The notes under the pieces were generated by a model. It was not told the origin of the DNA. It was given only the letters and a program-made list of their open reading frames with translations, and did not search any database. A program made the position numbers and the translations under genes. From contig OZ242210.1 in assembly GCA_965206315.1 (NCBI GenBank), forward strand, positions 1,984,001-2,048,000: a stretch of 64,000 nt of DNA, read 5' to 3'. The DNA comes from Bin16 sp965206315. GTDB taxonomy: Bacteria; Chloroflexota; Dehalococcoidia; Lucifugimonadales; Australimonadaceae. This document shows positions 24,187 to 32,254 of the stretch, piece by piece (the first letter of the stretch is position 1; each line of letters opens with the position of its first letter).

Positions 24187-25047
24187 CTATCGCGGCGTGA
24201 GCGCGAGCAGCACCTCGACGCGGACCTCGTCCTCGACGCTGACGACGACCCGCGCGCTCGGCACGGGTTCGCCGATCTGGTCCCACGTGAAGGTGGAGCG
24301 TCCGAGCACGAAGACGGTGTCGCCGTCGTCGCGGGCGGTGATGGCGAACGTCAGCGGCACGTCCATGTCGTTGATGTTGAGCGTGCCGACGACTTCTGTC
24401 GTCACCTCGTCGCCGTTCGCGAAGCCGCCCGGCAGGGGCGTCAGGTCGCCGAACGTCACGCTCGCCGTCGGCTGGCCCGGGAACATGCGGCTCTGGACGT
24501 AGCGGTCTCTGAACGGTTCGTCGCTCATCATGCTGTGCAGGTTGACGGTGACGACCGATTCGCCGCCGTCCAAACGCACCTCGCCGGTCAGGCCGGTGGT
24601 GCGCATGACTGCCTCGTAGTTGGGGATGGAGACGTTCGCCAGCACCTCGCCCACGGAGAACGTCGCCTCGGAGCCCTCCGACACGGCGAACACGATGCCG
24701 TCGACCTGGCCGGTCGAACGCTCGGCGGGGGCAGGTGCCTCAGCGGGAGGAGGCGTTGGGGTGTCGGCCGGAGCAGGCGTTGGGGTGAGGTCGGTCGTGG
24801 GATCCGTCGCGGCGGCGTCCGGCGAAGGGGCAGCTGGAACGGTGGTTGGTACAGGGGTTGGCGTGGAATCGGACATCGCGGCGGTGGTTGGGGTGGGGGC
24901 GGGCGTGGGGATGACGGCTGCGACGTTCGCCGTCGGGGTTGGGATCGGCGTAGGAGTGGGGTCGGCGCCGCAGGCGGGGAGGGCGAGCAGGGCGGCGAGC
25001 GCGAAGGGCAGAACGAGTTTCGAGCATCGAGAGGCGAAAGCGGGCAT
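24187..25047 (-). CDS. YceI-family lipoprotein
   Basis: This 286-aa exported protein has a signal peptide with lipobox LAALLALPAC, a Pro/Thr/Ala-rich linker to about residue 110, and a YceI-like lipocalin domain (AERSTGQVDGIVF; FSVGEVLANVSIPNYEAVMRTTGLTG in parts; NINDMDVPLTFAITA). YceI proteins bind isoprenoid-type lipids or quinones in the cell envelope. It follows a membrane-protein gene by 18 bp, and the two may form an operon. Confidence 0.8.
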   Translation of the reverse strand: MPAFASRCSKLVLPFALAALLALPACGADPTPTPIPTPTANVAAVIPTPAPTPTTAAMSDSTPTPVPTTVPAAPSPDAAATDPTTDLTPTPAPADTPTPPPAEAPAPAERSTGQVDGIVFAVSEGSEATFSVGEVLANVSIPNYEAVMRTTGLTGEVRLDGGESVVTVNLHSMMSDEPFRDRYVQSRMFPGQPTASVTFGDLTPLPGGFANGDEVTTEVVGTLNINDMDVPLTFAITARDDGDTVFVLGRSTFTWDQIGEPVPSARVVVSVEDEVRVEVLLALTPR

Positions 25048-25065
25048 CGGCCAACTCCTGGAGTG

Positions 25066-25581
25066 CTATGCGTCGATTCTATATGTGTCGTACCCGGCGC
25101 GGGGCGGCAGTTCCAGCCGTCCGCTCGGCTGATCGCCCTGACCGGCGAACCCGATCCCGACGGCAGCCGCGATGACGAGCGCCACGACAACGACCGGCCA
25201 TCGCGCAGCGAGCGGTGTGCGGGAGAGCAGGGGTGTGAGCACGGCGATGCCGCCGAACGCTATCGCGGCGAGCGGCACGCTGAACGAGACCATCCGCGTC
25301 AGCATCGTCCCGGCGGCGAATGCGACGGTCACCCACACCAGGAAGCCGACCACCATAACGACGGCGAAGTGCCTCACCACGTTCGGTGAGCCATCCAGCC
25401 TCCGGTAGACGAGGCCGCTCATCAGCGCGAGCAACAGCACGCCCCACGTGACGCTTGCCGAGTTCAGCAGGGCGTCGTGCGGCGAGTGCAGCGGCAGCGA
25501 GACGAGCGCGGCCACGACTGCGGAGAGCGCTCCCGCCAGGAGCGCTCCGCGTACGGGTGCGGGGCTGGAGTTATCGTCCAT
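25066..25581 (-). CDS. Multi-pass membrane protein, unknown
   Basis: This 171-aa protein has about five hydrophobic segments: ALLAGALSAVVAALVSLPL, SVTWGVLLLALMSGLVY, FAVVMVVGFLVWVTVAFA, VPLAAIAFGGIAVL, and WPVVVVALVIAAAVGIGFA. The family is not recognised. A candidate -10 (TATCAT) 7 nt before ATG suggests a leaderless mRNA shared with the YceI gene downstream. Confidence 0.65.
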   Translation of the reverse strand: MDDNSSPAPVRGALLAGALSAVVAALVSLPLHSPHDALLNSASVTWGVLLLALMSGLVYRRLDGSPNVVRHFAVVMVVGFLVWVTVAFAAGTMLTRMVSFSVPLAAIAFGGIAVLTPLLSRTPLAARWPVVVVALVIAAAVGIGFAGQGDQPSGRLELPPRAGYDTYRIDA

Positions 25582-25588
25582 CCACCGG

Positions 25589-25594
25589 ATGATA
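25589..25594 (-). promoter_or_regulatory. Candidate -10 of membrane protein/YceI unit
   Basis: TATCAT on the minus strand, 7 nt before the ATG at 25581, so transcription would start at the initiation codon. Confidence 0.4.
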
Positions 25595-25635
25595 CGTTAC
25601 AGAGGGGTGGGCGGTTTCACGCGCCAGCATCCACG

Positions 25636-26187
25636 CTAGTGCCACCAATGCCGCCCCTGCGACCGCTCAACGCTTAGTCCTTCGCGTTCGAGAACGCGGA
25701 CGGCCTCGTCTGCGTCTTCCGGGTGGACGGACAGACTCATCATCGTCAACCAGCCTTCCTGGTACGGCGCGTAACGCCCGAAGTCTTCCAGCGACTTGAC
25801 CCTGTCCATATAGGGCCGGAACGCTTCTGTCGTGTAAGTGACCCTTTCTGTGACGCGGGGCCTTGAGACGATATTGAATCCGTAAAGCGCACCGCCCACT
25901 CCCGGTGCCTCCCGCTTGGCCATGGTCAACTCCATGCGGAGTCCGGCCATCAGCAGGAGGTAAGCGGCCTCGTACGTGTCCTCCGCGGACTCAGCCGGGG
26001 GCCCACCGCCCTCTTCCTCTTCGGCGAACAAACGGTCGAAGGAGACCTCGCGCTTTCCGACGACCGCAAGCCAGACGTACTCAGGCTGCGGCTGCTCGAC
26101 CTTCCTGTGGCCGCGTTTCATCTGCGCGGTGAAGAGCACAGCGATGATGAACACGGCTATCAGAACGGCGATCTCGAACCCACTCAT
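25636..26187 (-). CDS. Membrane-anchored protein, unknown
   Basis: This 183-aa protein starts with one hydrophobic helix (IAVLIAVFIIAVLFTAQM) followed by a cytoplasmic-type soluble domain with an acidic Gly/Pro stretch (FAEEEEGGGPPAES, near residue 55) and a C-terminal half with ALYGFNIVSRPRVTERV and SLSVHPEDADEAVRVLEREG. Its codon use is less GC-biased than its neighbours. No family is recognised. It lies just downstream of tRNA-Thr on the same strand. Confidence 0.6.
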   Translation of the reverse strand: MSGFEIAVLIAVFIIAVLFTAQMKRGHRKVEQPQPEYVWLAVVGKREVSFDRLFAEEEEGGGPPAESAEDTYEAAYLLLMAGLRMELTMAKREAPGVGGALYGFNIVSRPRVTERVTYTTEAFRPYMDRVKSLEDFGRYAPYQEGWLTMMSLSVHPEDADEAVRVLEREGLSVERSQGRHWWH

Positions 26188-26241
26188 GTCGGCTCAATCA
26201 TGCCGCAATGCACAGGCGAATGCCAGTTGGTGAGTGCAGGC

Positions 26242-26316
26242 TGGAGCCACCGAACGGATTCGAACCGTTGACCTGCTGTTTACGAAACAGCTGCTCTGCC
26301 ACTGAGCTACGGTGGC
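26242..26316 (-). tRNA. tRNA-Thr (anticodon CGU)
   Basis: The cloverleaf is complete: acceptor GCCACCG/CGGTGGC, D arm GCTCAGTGGCAGAGC, anticodon stem GCTGT/ACAGC with loop TTCGTAA, and T arm ACGGTTCGAATCCGT. Anticodon CGU reads ACG. The CCA end is encoded at 26242-26244. Confidence 0.95.
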
Positions 26317-26381
26317 CCTCGGCGGATGCCCCGCGTCGTGCGGAGCGCGAGGAACATTCTAGCATCCGGATGGGATGCGGC

Positions 26382-27764
26382 TCACTCGCCGGTGCGCTGG
26401 TTGAACTGCCGCTGCACGAGGAGATAGAGCGCGATGAGCACGGCCCACAGCAGCAGTGCGCTGCGCACCGTGCGCCGGACCGGCGCGGAGCGCAGGACGG
26501 GCGGCGTGGCGATGAGCATCATCACGATGGCGGCGAGGAACATGAACGCGAAGATGGTGAACGCCTGCTCGTAGCTGCCGGTCCGGTCGCGTATCCAGGC
26601 GGCGGCGAGCGGCCCCACGGGGTTTATGAACGCCGTCATCAGTCCCATCTGGCCGCGTATGCCTCCCACGGAGCGGCGTCCGAAGTAGTTCGGCACGACG
26701 ATGCGCTGGCTGACGGTCCAGCCGCCCTGCGCGACGCCGAACACGACGCCGAAGAGGATCGCGCCCGCGAACGTGTGCGCGTTGATGATGACGACCATGG
26801 AACCGAAGTAGAGGAGCGACACCATCCCGATGACGAAGCGCACGTGGACGCGGTCCATCACCCAGCCCCAGGGCACCGTCATCACCGCTGAGATGGCGGC
26901 GAATATGAACACGATGACGACCGAGTTCTCGAAGGAGACCCCGCGCGTCTGGAAGTGCGGCGCCGCGTGGAGGTTCGTCGCGGTCTGCGCGAAGAACATG
27001 ATGGAGGTGGTGAGCAGGATGAGCCAGAAGGCGAGTGTCTTCCGTGCCTGGGACGTCGTCCACTGGGCCTCCGTCTCGCGCGTCTCACTCTCGCCGCCGC
27101 TCGTTGGCTCAGGGGGCGGCTCGCCGTCGGGCAGCAGGCCGTAGTCCTCCGGCCTGCGCCTGAGATAGACGAGCGCGGGCGCGGTTACGAGCAGGATGGC
27201 GGAGATGGCGAGGAGGCCGTACGCCCAGCGCCAGTTGAGCAGGACGATGATCGCGGCTGCCGCGAGCGGCACCAGCGCCTGCCCCGCGCGGAGGCCGAAC
27301 CCGGCGAAGGCGGTTGCCCTGCCGCGCTTGCGGATGAACCAGTTGGCGATGGCGACCGTCGTGCCGACCTGCACGCCCGCGATGGCGAACGCGCGTCCCG
27401 TGCCGAAGAAGAGCCACATCTGCCACGGGGCCTGCATGAACGCGAGACCCACCATGCAGCCCGCGAGCACCATGCCGGAGAGCGCCATGATGGTGCGCGT
27501 GCCGTAGCGGTCCATGACCCTGCCGATGACGGCAGTGAGGATGGAGCCGGAGAAGCTGCCGATGGTGAACGACGCCGCGATCTCCCATGACTCCCAGCCC
27601 GTCTCCTCCCGGATCGGCTCGAACCAGACGCTGAGCACTGGCCCGTAGAAGACGGACGACGCGAAGGAGACGATGAGCGCCGTCCACGCGATCGCCCAGC
27701 CGTAGTAGGCGTCGAACGGCCAGAAGAAACTCGTGCGCCTGCGTTGCCGAGGGGCGATTATCAT
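26382..27764 (-). CDS. Major facilitator superfamily transporter
   Basis: This 460-aa inner-membrane protein has twelve predicted helices in two halves. AFDAYYGWAIAWTALIV-type helix 1 (FDAYYGWAIAWTALIV), the loop 2-3 motif GRVMDRYGTRTIM, and the equivalent GWVMDRVHVRFVIG in the second half are typical of oxalate/formate-type or monocarboxylate MFS carriers. ATG at 27764 overlaps the stop of the upstream nuclease-helicase (ATGA). A 58-60 bp copy of its 5' end lies at 31272-31331, beyond that gene. Substrate unknown, probably an organic anion. Confidence 0.85.
   Translation of the reverse strand: MIIAPRQRRRTSFFWPFDAYYGWAIAWTALIVSFASSVFYGPVLSVWFEPIREETGWESWEIAASFTIGSFSGSILTAVIGRVMDRYGTRTIMALSGMVLAGCMVGLAFMQAPWQMWLFFGTGRAFAIAGVQVGTTVAIANWFIRKRGRATAFAGFGLRAGQALVPLAAAAIIVLLNWRWAYGLLAISAILLVTAPALVYLRRRPEDYGLLPDGEPPPEPTSGGESETRETEAQWTTSQARKTLAFWLILLTTSIMFFAQTATNLHAAPHFQTRGVSFENSVVIVFIFAAISAVMTVPWGWVMDRVHVRFVIGMVSLLYFGSMVVIINAHTFAGAILFGVVFGVAQGGWTVSQRIVVPNYFGRRSVGGIRGQMGLMTAFINPVGPLAAAWIRDRTGSYEQAFTIFAFMFLAAIVMMLIATPPVLRSAPVRRTVRSALLLWAVLIALYLLVQRQFNQRTGE
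27701..27760. repeat. Direct repeat, left copy (MFS 5' end)
   Basis: Matches 31272-31331 with about 8-9 mismatches in 60 nt. The match ends abruptly at the GCCTACTACGG codons. The two copies flank the nuclease-helicase gene. Confidence 0.75.
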
Positions 27765-30700
27765 TGGCCCTCGTAACGGGCCATCTCGCGATAGCGGCAG
27801 AGGGCGTTGGCCAGTTGCATCTGTCGCGGGGTGCGGCACTCTGGTTCGAAGAGGCGTGGACTTGCCACGAGGATGCTTGCGCACTGAGCTCGTGAGGTGG
27901 CCACGTTCAGCCGGTTCAGGCTGAACAGGAATTCCATCCCGCGGGGGGCGTCTTCCGGCGACGACGTTGCCATCGAATAGATGACTACCGGAGCTTCCTG
28001 TCCCTGGAACTTGTCGACCGTGCCCACGCGCGCGTCTCCTCCAAGCCGCCGGACGATCTCCGCTAGGTGCAGGTTATACGGCACGACGATGAGAACGTCT
28101 TCCTTGCTCAGTGGCCGGCTGGTTCCCGCCCGGTCGGTCCAGGACACGCCGTCGCTGAGTAGTGTGCGGTAGAGGTCAGCGACACAGTCGGCCTCTTCGG
28201 TCGAGGCGCTGGTGTTCCCCTCATGCTCCACGGGCACGATCCAAAGCCCTGCACCGTCGATGCTCCCGGTTCCGGCGAGCGACTGCGCGTCCAGGCCGCC
28301 TCTCGACCGCAGCCGGTCCTCGTAGAACAGTTCGGATGTGAAATTGCAGATGGAGGGGTGCAGTCGCCAGGTCTCTTCCAGGAAGAGACCTTGATGGTCA
28401 GGTATCGTGCGGCTCCCCTGGAGCACGTGCTCCAGCACCGACGCGTCGGCGCCCTCAGGATGACTTCCCTGCTGAGGTTGTTCGAGCTGTTGGGGGTCGC
28501 CAAGCAGTACGAGGTTGCGAGCTGCGGGTGCAACGGCAAGTGCATTCGCGAGCGACATCTGCCCCGCCTCGTCGATGAACAGTACGTCGACGGCCTCTGC
28601 GAACTCCTGGCGCGACCAGACCCATGCAGTCCCGGCGCCCACCTGCGCCCGACCGTCCTGTAGCGCGCTGAGGACTGCGGCGTTGTCACTTGTCTCCACG
28701 ATGGGCGCGTTCCCTCCGTCGGTGGGACTGCTTCCAACGCGCTGGATGCACCGAACGTCCACTCCCTCCTCCTCGGCAGCGTCCACTACGGCATTGAGCA
28801 GGTTGCGGATCACGGCGTGGCTGTTGGCAGTGACACCGACCTTCTTCCCGGCGCGCGCTAGATCGCAGATCATCCGAGCGCCGGTGTACGTCTTGCCTGA
28901 GCCGGGCGGGCCCTGGATGGCGAGGACCCCGCCGTCCAACTGCGTGGCAATCCTTCGGGCAGCGGCCAACTCCGGCTCTCCTGCATGACGCAGCGGCGCT
29001 GCGCTCTGCGCCGGGGGTGCTAGTCGTGGCGGCCTCGCCAGCAGCAGGTCGCGGGCGGCACGGCGCTCGCCCGGCGCGTCCATGCCGTGGTCCGCCACCC
29101 ATTCGCCCAACTGCAGAAGCGATTCCTTCTGCGCGTTGGCTGGGATAGGTCTGTCAAAGGCGAACGCCGCCGAGGGATGGGCATCCACGGTGCCCCTGGT
29201 TTTCTTGACGTCTATCGTCTGCCGCACCATGTCTATTGCGGCAACCGACCCGAACCGATCCCCGTTTGGCGTGTAGAGGTCGTTTCCTCGGGAGATCGTC
29301 GTCTCCTGTCTGGCGAATGAATAGCGGTGAGTGGGCGTCTGCGCTTTACCTTCGAGGGGGAGTGCTTCAACGAAACGGAATCCGCCGATGCCGGTGCGTT
29401 CGTTGAGCAGCTGCTCCTCGTCGAGGTCCGCCATTCGAAAGAACTCCCACCATGTGGACTTGTCCTCGCGGCGATGCCAGTCGAGGAGGTGGGCGAGGAG
29501 CCAGCGTGCCTGTTGCTCGTCTGAGCGCACGTCGTGTTCCGGTGGCACGTCGTGCAGGAGACGCTCCATGACGGTGTTTATGCGCCCTTGGTGTTCGCTT
29601 ACCTGTTCCGGTTCAGCCTCCTTGGGGGCTGGGCGTTGGATGACCTCTCCCCGCTCTACCAAGCCGGTCCGGATGTCCTCCAGCCAGTCGCGGAGCCGTA
29701 TCGTCGAGATGCAGTCGTCGCGGTTGTATCGCTCGACGATGCGCCGCATCTCCTCAGTGACGTCTTCCTGCTGGCCATTCTCCAGCAGTAGCTCCAGTGC
29801 ATGGCGGTTGACGTTCGCCTGGCGTAGTTCAACCTCTCTGGTGTAGCCGTAGAACTGCTCGAGGTCCTTGATCGAGTACCTCTCGACGCTCGCCCACAGC
29901 GACTGCCGCGTTGCAGCGAGCAGGTCGACGAAGAGTTCGGCGCGCAACATGCGGTCTACCTCGTCTTCGCGGGTCGCGTACCGCCCCATCAGGCGCTTGA
30001 GCGCGCTCGGTTCGTATGGAGCGAAGTGGTAGATGTGGAGGTCTGGGTGCTCCTCCCAGCGAGCCATGACTGTGTCAACGAACGCCTCGAAGATGGCTCG
30101 CTCGCCTTCCGCGAAGCTCGGCGCCTTGCCGGCGTCGAGTGCCCACTGCGAACTGTACCGCGGCTCGCCGTTCGGATCGAGCGTTGCCCAGCCGAACAGG
30201 TACTCGAACCCGTGCGTGCCTGCGAAAGGGTCCCCCTCGATGTCGAAGAAAATGTCGCCGGGCGAGGGCGTCGGTAGGCGCGATAGGCCGCCTTCCGGCC
30301 TGAGAGGCCGCAACTCGTAATAGGGTGTCTGGCGGCGGCGTCCTTCGAGCTGCACGTGGGCTTGATTGCGCGCGTTCTCGTACGTCTCGATCGCCCCGCG
30401 CTCAGGTCTGTGCCGCAGGGGAGTGGGCTCATCTCCGAACGCCTCCAGTGTTGGGATGCCCCAACTCCGCACCTCCTTCTGTTGGCGTACGGCAAGCCCG
30501 GCGACGAGAGAGAGGTGGTCGTCCTGGCGGCGCCTGCGGTCACACGCAAGCATCCAGCGGCAGGTGTCGCACTGCGGCACTGGCTCTGGGTAGGTCTCAT
30601 CGTTGGTCCCGGCTAGGGTGTGCTCGACCGCCTGCTCCATCTGGGCCTTCACCAGCCGGTAGTACGCTCCGTAATCAGCGATACGGAACCACTCTTCCTT

Positions 30701-31249
30701 GAAAGGGGCGTCTTCCTTGTCGGAGGGAGAGACGACACCCATGCGCTCGGGCAGTACCCCCTGGATGTCGGTCACGATCTCGGAGTAGAGGCACAGCTGG
30801 AGTATCGTTCCGGCTCGCGTGTTGCGTGAGAGCTTCGTGTCGATGACCTCGTACGACCAGTCGCCCAGCCTGCTTGGCATGTCCACCTTGCGCAGGATAT
30901 CCGCGACCCCCACCCAGCGGCCCTTCTCCAGCGATGCCTGCACGATGATGTCCGCGCCGCTCCGCATCGCGCGCGCTGTTTCAGCAGCGGAGCCGCCCGC
31001 GCCTGTGTCGTCGCGGAACGAAACGATCTGTAGTTCGTCATCTCCCCGCAGATATTCGACGTACGCTGCTTCGTGGCGCAGGCCCTTCTCCCAGAGCGCC
31101 TCCAAGTCGTCCAGTTCGCCCTGGAGGATAGCGGGCGGCTTCAGTTTGCCTTGCGCAACGGCGATATCGAGGTTGGTGAGGTGGTGACAGCCCAGGTAGC
31201 TTGCAAGGTCAGAAGCTGACAGCCGCATATGTTCGGATTGCAGGTGCAT
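27761..31249 (-). CDS. TM0106-type nuclease fused to superfamily 1 helicase
   Basis: This 1162-aa protein has an N-terminal RecB-like PD-(D/E)xK nuclease (GVADILRKV, then YEVIDTKLSR, then LQLCLYSEI, about residues 115-155). Its Cys set, YLGCHH near residue 21 and CDTCRWMLAC near 227-236, fits a 4Fe-4S staple as in AddB/Dna2. An RNase-H/DEDD-like domain follows (DIFFDIEGDPF to RYNRDDCISTIRLRDWL). The C-terminal helicase has Walker A GPPGSGKT (near 781), Walker B VLFIDEAGQMS (near 886), LLGDPQQLEQP, and VGTVDKFQGQEAPVVIYS. Such proteins act on DNA ends and occur in repair and defence settings. Its stop overlaps the MFS start, and flanking direct repeats indicate insertion. ATG at 31228 is an alternative start. 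Confidence 0.85.
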   Translation of the reverse strand: MHLQSEHMRLSASDLASYLGCHHLTNLDIAVAQGKLKPPAILQGELDDLEALWEKGLRHEAAYVEYLRGDDELQIVSFRDDTGAGGSAAETARAMRSGADIIVQASLEKGRWVGVADILRKVDMPSRLGDWSYEVIDTKLSRNTRAGTILQLCLYSEIVTDIQGVLPERMGVVSPSDKEDAPFKEEWFRIADYGAYYRLVKAQMEQAVEHTLAGTNDETYPEPVPQCDTCRWMLACDRRRRQDDHLSLVAGLAVRQQKEVRSWGIPTLEAFGDEPTPLRHRPERGAIETYENARNQAHVQLEGRRRQTPYYELRPLRPEGGLSRLPTPSPGDIFFDIEGDPFAGTHGFEYLFGWATLDPNGEPRYSSQWALDAGKAPSFAEGERAIFEAFVDTVMARWEEHPDLHIYHFAPYEPSALKRLMGRYATREDEVDRMLRAELFVDLLAATRQSLWASVERYSIKDLEQFYGYTREVELRQANVNRHALELLLENGQQEDVTEEMRRIVERYNRDDCISTIRLRDWLEDIRTGLVERGEVIQRPAPKEAEPEQVSEHQGRINTVMERLLHDVPPEHDVRSDEQQARWLLAHLLDWHRREDKSTWWEFFRMADLDEEQLLNERTGIGGFRFVEALPLEGKAQTPTHRYSFARQETTISRGNDLYTPNGDRFGSVAAIDMVRQTIDVKKTRGTVDAHPSAAFAFDRPIPANAQKESLLQLGEWVADHGMDAPGERRAARDLLLARPPRLAPPAQSAAPLRHAGEPELAAARRIATQLDGGVLAIQGPPGSGKTYTGARMICDLARAGKKVGVTANSHAVIRNLLNAVVDAAEEEGVDVRCIQRVGSSPTDGGNAPIVETSDNAAVLSALQDGRAQVGAGTAWVWSRQEFAEAVDVLFIDEAGQMSLANALAVAPAARNLVLLGDPQQLEQPQQGSHPEGADASVLEHVLQGSRTIPDHQGLFLEETWRLHPSICNFTSELFYEDRLRSRGGLDAQSLAGTGSIDGAGLWIVPVEHEGNTSASTEEADCVADLYRTLLSDGVSWTDRAGTSRPLSKEDVLIVVPYNLHLAEIVRRLGGDARVGTVDKFQGQEAPVVIYSMATSSPEDAPRGMEFLFSLNRLNVATSRAQCASILVASPRLFEPECRTPRQMQLANALCRYREMARYEGQ

Positions 31250-31271
31250 CGCGGACGTCCTTATCCTGCGC

Positions 31272-31331
31272 CGTAGTAGGCGTCGAACGGCCAGAAGAGG
31301 TTCGCGCGCCTGCGTCGCCTGGGGGCGATCA
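31272..31331 (-). pseudogene. Remnant of MFS gene 5' end
   Basis: Read on the minus strand it encodes IAPRRRRRANLFWPFDAYYG, matching MFS residues 3-22 (IAPRQRRRTSFFWPFDAYYG). It begins directly after the aldolase stop and breaks off where the nuclease-helicase unit begins. It looks like the original 5' end of the MFS gene left behind by insertion. Confidence 0.75.
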
Positions 31332-31333
31332 GG

Positions 31334-32071
31334 CTAGGTCCAGCCACGGTTCCACGGTTCGCCGCGCTCGAGTTTCCTCGTGTAGTAGCGCCAGTCGTCG
31401 GAGTGCTCGACCTTCGGCCGGTTGATGGAGGCCTGGCGCTCGCTCATCTTGCGGGCGTTGCCGGCCATCTCCTCCCTGAACGCGCCGTCTGGCTGCTCGA
31501 AGCCCAGCAGGCGCGCGGCCTGGATGATCTTGGCGGTGCGCTCCATGTGCACCGCCGTGAAGCACGCCTCGTCGATGCTCTTTCCGACCGTGACGATACC
31601 GTGGCCGTTGATGGTCAGGCCGGGCGCGTCGCCCAGCGTCCGTGCTATGGCGTCGCCGTCCTCGTCGTCGGAGACGTAGGTGGGCACGGGGTATACCGGC
31701 AGGCCGTCGGCGAACTTCGCGGAGGCGAGGTGGACGCCCTCGATCGGCACGCCCGCCAGCCCGAGCACGATGCACATGTTGGCGTGGGCGTGGACGATGG
31801 CGTTGACCTCCGGCTTGGCGCGGAAGATGCGCGTATAGATGGCGGCCTCGCCCGGCACGGTGCCGTCGCCGGAGAGCTTGTTGCCGTCCAAGTCGAACTG
31901 CATCATCCAGTTCTCTGCTCCGGGTAACTGCGGCGCGCGGAGCATCTTGACCGCGATGCCCTCGTCGTTCGGCAGCCTTACCCCAACGTGCCCGATGATG
32001 TCGCCGAACTCCCACTCGATGATGGTCGATGCCGTCACGAGATCGTTCTGCAGATCGTCTATCGCACTCAT
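31334..32071 (-). CDS. Class II aldolase/adducin family protein
   Basis: This 245-aa cytoplasmic protein has the family's zinc site in AIVHAHANMCIVLGL (His-x-His, near residue 94) and a later His in TINGHGIVTVGKS (near 156). ALRLPNDEG-type start VGVRLPNDEGIAVK and GDGTVPGEAAIYTRIF also fit. Members cleave or decarboxylate sugar phosphates and related hydroxyacids. GGAGAAG precedes the ATG. It was probably once directly followed by the MFS gene, so transporter and aldolase may serve one substrate. The exact reaction is unknown. Confidence 0.82.
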   Translation of the reverse strand: MSAIDDLQNDLVTASTIIEWEFGDIIGHVGVRLPNDEGIAVKMLRAPQLPGAENWMMQFDLDGNKLSGDGTVPGEAAIYTRIFRAKPEVNAIVHAHANMCIVLGLAGVPIEGVHLASAKFADGLPVYPVPTYVSDDEDGDAIARTLGDAPGLTINGHGIVTVGKSIDEACFTAVHMERTAKIIQAARLLGFEQPDGAFREEMAGNARKMSERQASINRPKVEHSDDWRYYTRKLERGEPWNRGWT

Positions 32072-32254
32072 GCTCTTCTCCAGGTCAGGTGGTTGCCAAC
32101 CTTGACTCGGCCCACCGCTTTGTCATGTTGAGCGGAGCTGGAGGGCGGAGTCGAAACATCTCTCGGGGAGCAATGGCGGACAGGGACGTCTCCCGAGAGA
32201 TTCCTCGGCTTCGCTCGGAAGACAATAGCCGATTTCTCATCGCCCGAAGCTGGA
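32072..32254. repeat. Inverted family D repeats
   Basis: Two family D pieces in opposite orientation (about 32121-32160, CATGTTGAGCGGAGCTGG; and 32190-32225, GAGATTCCTCGGCTTCGCTC). Together they can form TCTCGGGGAG/CTCCCGAGA pairing. No gene. Confidence 0.6.

Noticed and set aside
26242..26316. tRNA-Thr as an integration site for a genomic island
   Set aside because: No integrase and no repeated tRNA 3' end were seen in the flanks.
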